Positions 56,536-64,000 of a stretch of 64,000 bases of DNA are shown in pieces. The number at the start of each line of letters is the position of its first letter. Within the stretch, counting starts at the first letter, position 1. The notes beneath the pieces are model-generated. The model saw only the letters and a program-made list of their open reading frames with translations, did no database searches and was not told the origin of the DNA. A program made the translations under genes and the position numbers. Origin of the DNA: Malus domestica (taxonomy: Eukaryota; Streptophyta; Magnoliopsida; Rosales; Rosaceae). The stretch lies in NCBI RefSeq assembly GCF_042453785.1, contig NC_091663.1:36043001-36107000 (forward strand), given 5' to 3'.

Positions 56536-59500
56536 TGGTTGCAATCTTGGACATCTTGAGAAGTTCTAGTGAATTCTGTCAGAACTACACCGCCTCGTAG
56601 CAAACCACGTAGTTAGAGGAATTTAGTCTCCTTGATTTAGCGGTTTGGGGGAAACTATTATTATGGTGATTCAGTCTATTATAAAAAGGGACATTTTAAG
56701 ACGGGTTATGAGTTGAATTTGAATCACCTTATGAAATGATGAACCTGAGGGAGACAAGTAACGGTTTAACCATTTGGAAAAGATGTTTCAGATTATGCAA
56801 GTCAAAGGAATCTTCCTTCTGACAGGGGGTCGAGACGATTACCTGGTTTTGGGTATGAATTTGTATCCTGGTGGAAACAGGATTATTAATTGTTGTCACA
56901 AGAGGAATCAGCTGATTTAAAATTGTTTAAGGACTTGTTTAAGGAAAAGTTTATCCCTCCGACATTTATCGATGGTAGTAAGCAAGAGTTTGCAAATGTG
57001 AATCAAGGAAGGTGATGATCGAGGGATATTATAGAAAGTTTTCAGACTTGCCTCGTTCTATCCAGATATTGTTGTTAATTTGGTGGAGGTGTTATGTTGT
57101 TTTAAGCTGGGTGGCAAAAAGGGAAGTGGTATTTTGGGTGACCACTATCCATTATACTTCTTACCAGGAATATACGAGATGTTGTTGAGCCTTGAGGACT
57201 CTGAGAACATGATCAACGAGAGTAAAGAGGAATAAGAAAAGAATGAGAATTAGATGAAAGAACGATAAAGTTAATGATTCGTCATATCAAGAATATAGAA
57301 AGATTCAGAGCTTCGAAAGAAGTGAAGCTAGAGTTAATTCTTCCAGCTGAGGTTTTAATGTCGCTGGTCAGAGTAAAAGTGATGGATATACTGGTAATCC
57401 CAGATATTTGAGACAAGGTGTCTCGAGTAAAGGAAATGTACCTTGTACAGCAGGTACAAAAATTAACACTTTGGGAAGTGTGAAATTAATGAATGTGTTT
57501 ATGTGAACAGAGGGGACACAGAATTGTGAATCGTCCCTAGAATCAGTTGTACTCAACAATTTTCCATGATATCATAGTGTCGATTCAGCAGGTTTATGGA
57601 CTTAGTAGTTTGGTCGGATTGACCGTGGGTACAGAGAGATTTGATGAGTTATATGTTCAGCCGTACAGGCCACGAGAGGTGGATCTGGCTGACGCATGAG
57701 AAATTGGTGAGTTATAGGCTCGGCCGTACCAACCACGCGGAGTGGATCCGGCCGACGTATTATTGAGATAAGAGTTGAATCAGCCGTATTGGTCATTCTA
57801 GTTGACTTCGGCTGATATATTTCTTATTATGTATGTTATTACCTAGAGAGTAGTAAATAAATGTAGTTGAGACGAGTGTATGTATTTTGCATTGAGTGAC
57901 AAAATAGTAATGTTATATCTTTGAGAGTGGTTGCCTACTTATCGAGACAACGATGATTTATCAGTATTGCGGGCTGCAGACCGTAATATTAATAACTCAT
58001 TCGTGGATTCGTTAAGTAAGCAAACCGGTAGGTTATTTTATGTTAGTGCTGTACTTATTTAGAATGTTCAGTAATAATAAAGTATGTATTGGGTCAGTTA
58101 ATTTTATTCCATTAGATTGATTTTTTTTATAATTGTGACAAGACGGAATGTTACGGGAAACCAGTACTTTCCATCGATCTGGATGATCAGAGGTTACCTT
58201 AATGAGTGGGTATGCAAAGTGAAGTGAGTTCAGCCATTATTTATGCTGTGAAAGCAAATAGATTGTTTTGAAAGGCTGTCAAAAATACTTAGCTCAAGTG
58301 GTGTTAAATGATGTTGTTTGGAGTAGTGTGAATAATGTCGAAAGAGTTAGGCTTTTCTTGATGTCTTCCTTGAAAGTATACTTGGATTGCCTTCAGGCAG
58401 AGATATGAGGTTCACTATTGAATTGTTGCCAGATATAAATTTATGTTAAAGATTGGTTCATGATGAGTTAAGGGAATTGGAAATTCAGTTGAGAGAATTG
58501 GTTGATAAAAGTTTTATTCAACCTAGTACAACACTTTTGAGGAGCCCCAGTTTGTTGGTGAGGAAGAAAAATGGACCTTGAGACTGTTCATTGATTATAG
58601 ACAATGGAGTCGGGTAACGATTGAGAACTGTTATCCATGGTGATGTACTGATGTTTATTTAACCAGATCAGAAGAAATTGCGAAGATTCAAAGATTGAAT
58701 TGAGATCTGGTTACTACCAATTGAATATTATAAGTGACGTTGATCATAAGATTGTTTTCTGGACTCGTTATGGTCTTTATGAACTTTGGTGATGCTATAT
58801 GGATACTTATGCTGTTTTATGAGTTGATGGATGAAGTATTCCAATAATGCCTTGATAAATTGATATCATTTTCATTGAAGATATTCTGGCATATTCTGAG
58901 CCAGAGCAGAGCATGTAAACGTATTAAGTCGGTGAAGCAAAGATTAAGAGAACGTTGGTTGTATGCTAAGTTTAGCAAATGCTAATGTTGGATGAATCAA
59001 GCAGCATTTCTGGGATATGTTATATATTCTTAAGGTATTCAAGTGAATCCTTAAAAGATAGCAGAAATTGAGGAATTGGAACAACTACGAGCTGTAATTG
59101 AGATTCGGAATTTCTTAGCTTACCATGCTATCTTGGATGGTTGTGAAAGATTTTTCAGTCATTGCTTTGTCATTGATGAGACTGCTGAGAAAAGAGGTTA
59201 TGTATGAGTGGGAAGGAAATTGTGAGCAAAGGATTCAACAACTGAAGTATTTCCTCACTCATGCACGTATTTTAGTATTCCTAGAAGATAGCGGTAATTA
59301 TTGATTTATGATGATATTACATTAAATGTTCTTGGATATGTATTAATGCAATTGTTAGGGTGATTGCATACGTTTCACGATAAATGGAACCTCATGAGAT
59401 GAATTACCCTACGGGTGACTTGGAAGTCATGATTATCATTCTTGCTGTGAAGTTATGAAGGCATTATATTTGGTAAGAATGCAAGATTTTTACGAATCCA

Positions 59501-60530
59501 AAAAGTCTTCAATATCCATTACTTGGAAGGATTTTGATATGAGGCAGCGAAAGTGAATTGTATTGCTTAATGAACATGATTGTACGATCAGGATGATCGT
59601 AAAGTTTGTTCTAGCTGAAGCACTTGGTGAGAAGACTACAGTAAGATTAATGTCTGGCACGTTTGCCAAGAGTATCATTTTGTGGATTGAAAACCAATGG
59701 AAGAAAAATTAAGAATGGAAGATCGAGAAGAAGTTATACTTGTTAAATTTCAAGGTAGGCCTGTTCGGTAAGGTCGTACTCGAAACTTAAATGTTTGACG
59801 AGGAAATTTAAGAATTAACCAAGGCAGAGAAAGAAGGGAAAAAGAATGAGTACATGATTCGTGAATCAAATGGTATGTGGATACAAGAAAACAAAAAGTA
59901 TGTGCCTAATGCTAAGGATTTGAAGCAAGCAATTTTGGACGAAGTACATTGTTCAACTTCTGCAATATTCCAAAAGTAATAAGATTTATCATACCATTCG
60001 ACAGTTTTATTTGGTCAGCAGATTGAGGCAGAAAGAGATAAACCTTTGGAGTGAGATAACTATTTTCTGTTTCGCAGTGGAAATGGAAAGATATTACTTT
60101 GGATTATGTGTACAAGTTTCCTTGTACATAGGATGGTTATGATCGAATTTGAAGTGATAGTTGGTCAATGTACCAAGTTGGTACAATTACTCCAGTGCTG
60201 AGTAATAACTTTTTCCCAGACAGGGCAAAGGTACTTAATGTATTTTGGGTTCGATACGTTGTCACTAGGTGGCAGATTCGTCACATGGAATTCTGGTGCA
60301 ACTATTGAGAATTAAATTGGATTTGACTTGATAAGGAACCAAGGACGACTTGGAATTGGAAAAAGAAGGTCCTGAGAATTAAGACAGAGTAAGTGGTAAA
60401 AGCTTTGTGAAGGAAATCATTCAGTAGAAAATTATATGGGAGAAAGAAAATCGGATGAGAGAGATTTACCCGAAGCTATTGTTGGAGTATGGTTGATTTA
60501 GTTGGTTGCTGGAATTTCGGGGACGAAATT
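56536..60530 (+). pseudogene. decayed gag-pol interior
   Basis: Traces of a gag-like region (about 56.7-57.1 kb), a reverse-transcriptase-like region (about 58.4-59.0 kb, with a catalytic-loop-like stretch near 58,870) and an integrase C-part-like trace near 60,080 lie in Ty3/gypsy order. None is open over a useful length; it is a fossil with many breaks. Confidence 0.7.
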
Positions 60531-60535
60531 CTATA

Positions 60536-60547
60536 AGGAGGGGAGAT
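60536..60547 (+). other. polypurine tract
   Basis: AAGGAGGGGAGAT just before the right LTR, as expected for plus-strand priming. Confidence 0.75.
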
Positions 60548-62798
60548 TGTCACAGCCCGTCCCGGAATTACTAATTCCGAGGACGTGAACTTACAAAAAT
60601 GCCCTTAAACGGGATTAAGGTGCGTAAATGTACGACATTTGTGTTATCTAAAGTTCCTAAACTATGGTTAATTAGAATGTTAATTAGTGTTAGGGACTAA
60701 AACTAGGTTGCAATGTTCTGTTTGGGATTTAGGTAGGGCCTCATGCCCTGATTCCCTCCCCATTTTCCGTATGCACACTCTCTCTCTTCCTCAGACTTCA
60801 TTCTCTCTCTCACCCTCTCTAACTCTCGGACAACCACCTAAACCACCTAAAATCAACACCAACGCCGGATTTAAGAATACCATTGCACTCCTGAGGACTT
60901 CACGATCACGTAGGTATCAGTTTAAGGTGAGTTTCATTTCGAAAACCCTAGTTTCTAAAGACACCGTGATTATGTACTGTTCATGATCTTTGAAGTGGTT
61001 GTGTTTTAGGCCAAACTAAGATCACAGCGAGTCTTAGGAAGTTCAAAGGATGCTCGGAGTGTAACGTTTGGAAGTTTTGGACGTCGGGATCGTTGAGTTC
61101 GACATTTGGCCGATTTTTGGAATTTTTGGAAGGTATGATCCCGTGATTTTTAGTGTTTAAAACCCTCCCAACGTGATTGTACATGTTAAATGCTTCAATT
61201 TGGTATAAAATTCGAGAAAAATGGACGAAAAACGAGTGAGAATAGTTAAATAGAAAAATTTCCCAGTTTTCCGGTGACCGGAGTCCGGCGAGAGTCCATC
61301 GGAGAAGACAACGGCATATTCCGTTATTTTTAACGGAATATGCTAACGCCGTTAGTTAACTTTAACGGAAACCGTTAGTTTTTAACGGAATATACTAGGA
61401 TTTGACGGAATATTCCCTAACTTCCGTTACTGTGCCGTCAGCATGCATGTCACGTGGCCGCGCGTGGGGGGCGCGTAGGTCCGTGCCACGTCAGGCGCGT
61501 GGGGGCGCGTGAGACCTCCAAAAATTATTTTAAAAATATGGGGATAATCCTGAGGTTGTGTAGGTCACAGTGGTATATTCATATACCCAATTTGAGCAAT
61601 ATATGAGGAGTTATTAGCTAAGAATTAGGTTATGTGTTAAATAACGTTAATTCGGTTATTTCTCGTATAGGCGAGGCTTGTACGAACGTTGGACACGACT
61701 AAGGGAGGCTCAGGGACCTACGACACGTCGATGTATTCAGTGAGTGGGCAGTTTTGTTTTCCGTATACATATATACTTGCCGTTTTCCCAGAAATTGAAA
61801 ATGCATGAAATTATGCTTTAAATGAAAATGTATAAAAGTATATGAGATATATTAGTTGAAATGCCATGCATAGAAGTATGCGAAAAGTATATAGAATTAT
61901 AAATCGAATTGCCATGCATGAAATGATATGAAAAGCATGAATTGAGATATGATGCATATGAATGAATGGTGCGGCGGACGCACAGGTGAATATCAGGTGA
62001 GTATTTAATTACTGTTATGATGATGTTGATGTATATTGAGCTCAAATCCTGCACCATAGTTTAGTGCTTATAGTATTCACCGCATCGCACGCTCGCCTTG
62101 GATCCAAGTAGATGCTAGTCGTACAGACCACCGGGGGTGGTTCCGACATGCCAGTCGTACAGACCGTTAGAGGGGTTCCGACTGGTAGGTGACCTTAGAT
62201 TATGTGCACAGATGATTGATGAGAGAAGCACTAGAGCGTAACTTGTGTGCAGAAGGCCGTACAGGTCACAGAGGTGACTCCGGCAGAGTGAGAGTGATAG
62301 ATTTTGAGCTCTAGGTTCAACCGTACAGGGCTATTAGAGGGCCTCCGGTTGATTACTTCTTGCACCTGATATAATTACTGTTGATGCATTCATACTTAAC
62401 TGATGAATTCCGATATGGCATGGCATATTTGTACTGAAAAATGTGGAGTAATGAATTGAAGTATTGAGAATATATATGTATAATTATATTTTACATTTCT
62501 GGGAAAGTATACATGTTTTACAGAGAGGGGTTACAGCGTTTTGAGAAATGTTTGGATTTGGAAAAGATTGGTTTTACTGACCCACTCAATTTTGTTTTTC
62601 GCCCCTCCAGGTTCTTGATAGCAGAGTTTTGGTGGCCACGAGGAATCCAACGGTATTCTGACAGAATTCACAAAATTAGGTCTCACCTTTGGGTGTTTCA
62701 TCTTAGAAATTGTATATTTAAAGCTTCCGTACTGTGTAAATGGTTACGTCACTCTCACGTGACGGCCAGCATGCCCTCCTTCGGGACGGGGTGTGTCA
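60548..62798 (+). repeat. right LTR
   Basis: Same length as the left LTR and, by eye, the same sequence, including the GC-rich patch and the CCGTACAG motifs. Confidence 0.95.
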
Positions 62799-62985
62799 AT
62801 ACACATGAGTACAAACACAAATAAAACTCTAAAAAATATGGGCACAAAAAGAAACTAATATATGAGTACAAATTAAAAATGAAAAGAAAATTGGTACAAA
62901 TTAAAAATAGGTACAAACTAAAAATAAAAATATATGATAACAAATTTAGCCATAAATATAAATATACTAATTTTAACATTTTTAA
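62799..62985. repeat. 'gggtacaaa' AT-rich repeat, right copy
   Basis: Diverged copy of the array on the left of the retrotransposon. Units such as GAGTACAAATTAAAAATG and AAAATAGGTACAAACT. Confidence 0.55.
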
Positions 62986-63179
62986 CACTAAAGGAATATA
63001 TTTAAAAATAAAAATATTTTATTATTCAAATAATTAATGATGTTATTAATACCCAAGGACCTTGATCAAAAATTGAAAATGAATAGGATTTTAATTAATG
63101 GAGTAGCCAAAGAAGGATGTGAACCTAATTTCTCTTTAAGATATCTATTAAAATATTTATTTGTATCAGACAAAAAAGA

Positions 63180-63581
63180 TGGTTATACCCCAAGTGGTAT
63201 ATTAGTCAGAAGGTTTAAATAAAAAATAATAATTATTTGGGCTCAGCCTAAAACTCGCTTAAACTTAATTGTCTATTTTTTTAATCGGGTTTTCCAATAT
63301 ATATGCATTGATGTACAGTATAAAATAAAAAAATTTGTTATTAAATTCTTAACTGTTAATTCGTTACCCGCATATTCAGTTATTCGTTCATAGGTGCATG
63401 GCAGACAAACTTTCGCCTCATATTATACACAAATGCAACTAATGCACTGTTTTTTAATTTTGAGTATCTTGGAAGATATACTCATGACAAAAGACAAGAA
63501 GAAAAGGCTGTGAAAGTTCTTGTCCTCGATTTTGCTTACACATGCATGCTGCGTCTGCAAGACTGTAGATATATTCATTCC
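63180..63581. repeat. far end of the YUCCA duplication unit
   Basis: AGTGGTATATTAGTCAGAAG through ATGCATGCTGCGTCTGCAAG + ACTGT matches 43,480-43,625 with 44,617-44,930, and also 49,185-49,640, at lower similarity. It shows where the outermost, non-duplicated edge of the unit lies. Confidence 0.75.
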
Positions 63582-63789
63582 GACAAGGATTGTCTGCCCT
63601 CCACTTTTGGTGTCCTTTTCGTACCCTCCTGTTTTGTGTGGTCACGGTTAAGCCATGTCAACATTTTATATTGTTTTTTTATAGATATAATAAGACAAAA
63701 ATGAATAGTAATATAAAAGGTTGACGCGGCTTAACCGTGACCACACAAACAGAAGGACACCAGAAGTTGAGGGCAGACAATCCTTGTCC
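63582..63789. mobile_element. Mutator-type MITE (208 bp), 9-bp TSD
   Basis: ATTCATTCC flanks both sides (63,573-63,581 and 63,790-63,798). Ends GACAAGGATTGTCTGCCC and complement; inner arms GTGTGGTCACGGTTAAGCC against GGCTTAACCGTGACCACAC. Same family as 1,606-1,826. The empty site is seen in the two sister units at 44,925 and 49,641. Confidence 0.9.
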
Positions 63790-63799
63790 ATTCATTCCA

Positions 63800-64000
63800 A
63801 CTTGATCTAGTGGTGACAACATTCATTTCGGATTTAATTTTTTTTTTTGGTCAAATATTTCGGATTTAATTTGAGCAAGTGTGAAATATATTAATTATGC
63901 AAAGATATGAAACATTCTTAGCAAACCTACTATATTATGTCGTCTTCATTTGTTTCATCCTTATCTTTATGTATTAATAAAGTTTTATAGGCTGTGGCTA
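63800..64000. other. flank beyond the YUCCA duplication
   Basis: After CCAACTTGAT the sequence goes on with CTAGTGGTGACAAC, unlike the two duplicated junctions that switch to DEG2 3' UTR. No gene seen before the window ends. Confidence 0.6.

Larger units (their letters stand above)
54270..62798 (+). mobile_element. LTR retrotransposon, probably Ty3/gypsy, 8.5 kb, decayed interior
   Basis: Two direct LTRs (54,270-56,520 and 60,548-62,798), each 2,251 bp, begin TGTCACAGCCCGTCCC and end GACGGGGTGTGTCA. ATACA flanks both outer sides (54,265-54,269 and 62,799-62,803). A primer-binding site for initiator tRNA-Met follows the left LTR and a purine tract precedes the right one. The interior is 4.0 kb and carries gag-, reverse-transcriptase- and integrase-like traces in the Ty3 order. 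It is broken, with many breaks. I see no difference between the LTRs, so the insertion looks very recent. Confidence 0.93.

Overview
The window is nuclear DNA of a flowering plant. It has split genes with GT-AG introns, plant-only families (ARF, YUCCA-type flavin monooxygenase, chloroplast DEG2), a nuclear tRNA-Pro, and many MITEs, SINEs and LTR elements. The mix of repeats, including Cassandra LTRs carrying 5S-like sequence, would fit Rosaceae (apple/pear type), but that placement is inference.

Layout. 1-5.3 kb: repeats only (two MITE types, a minus-strand SINE, a reversed Cassandra LTR). 5.3-8.1 kb: a mitochondrial carrier gene on the minus strand, divergent from a U1 snRNP protein C gene (9.1-11.5 kb, plus); the spacer between them is largely MITE sequence. 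12.1 kb: tRNA-Pro(AGG), followed by an F-box remnant. 14.0-15.3 kb: a short-chain dehydrogenase gene (plus), convergent with a small unknown gene with a likely plastid transit peptide (15.5-16.9 kb, minus). 18.0-22.7 kb: a complete 14-exon auxin response factor (minus). 26.2-30.0 kb: its tandem duplicate, cut off in exon 9 but with an open reading frame and every splice site preserved. 33.2-39.7 kb: the 21-exon DEG2 protease gene (plus). 40.5-51.5 kb: three tandem YUCCA10/11-like genes (minus), with copies of the DEG2 3' end trapped between them. 54.3-62.8 kb: one LTR retrotransposon with apparently identical 2,251-bp LTRs and a decayed interior. 62.8-64 kb: the far end of the YUCCA duplication unit, carrying a MULE-type MITE.

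Gene models were built by hand from splice sites. Summed coding exons are divisible by three in every complete model: carrier 298 aa, U1-C 197, SDR 291, plastid protein 180, ARF 706, truncated ARF 323, DEG2 624, YUCCA copies 382/381/381. No search was run, so family names rest on remembered motifs.

The main biological theme is auxin: a class-B-like ARF, a possible B3-only ARF derivative, and three auxin-biosynthesis-type monooxygenases lie within about 34 kb, and both loci grew by local duplication. The truncated ARF and the YUCCA array with diverged upstream regions are the most worthwhile leads.
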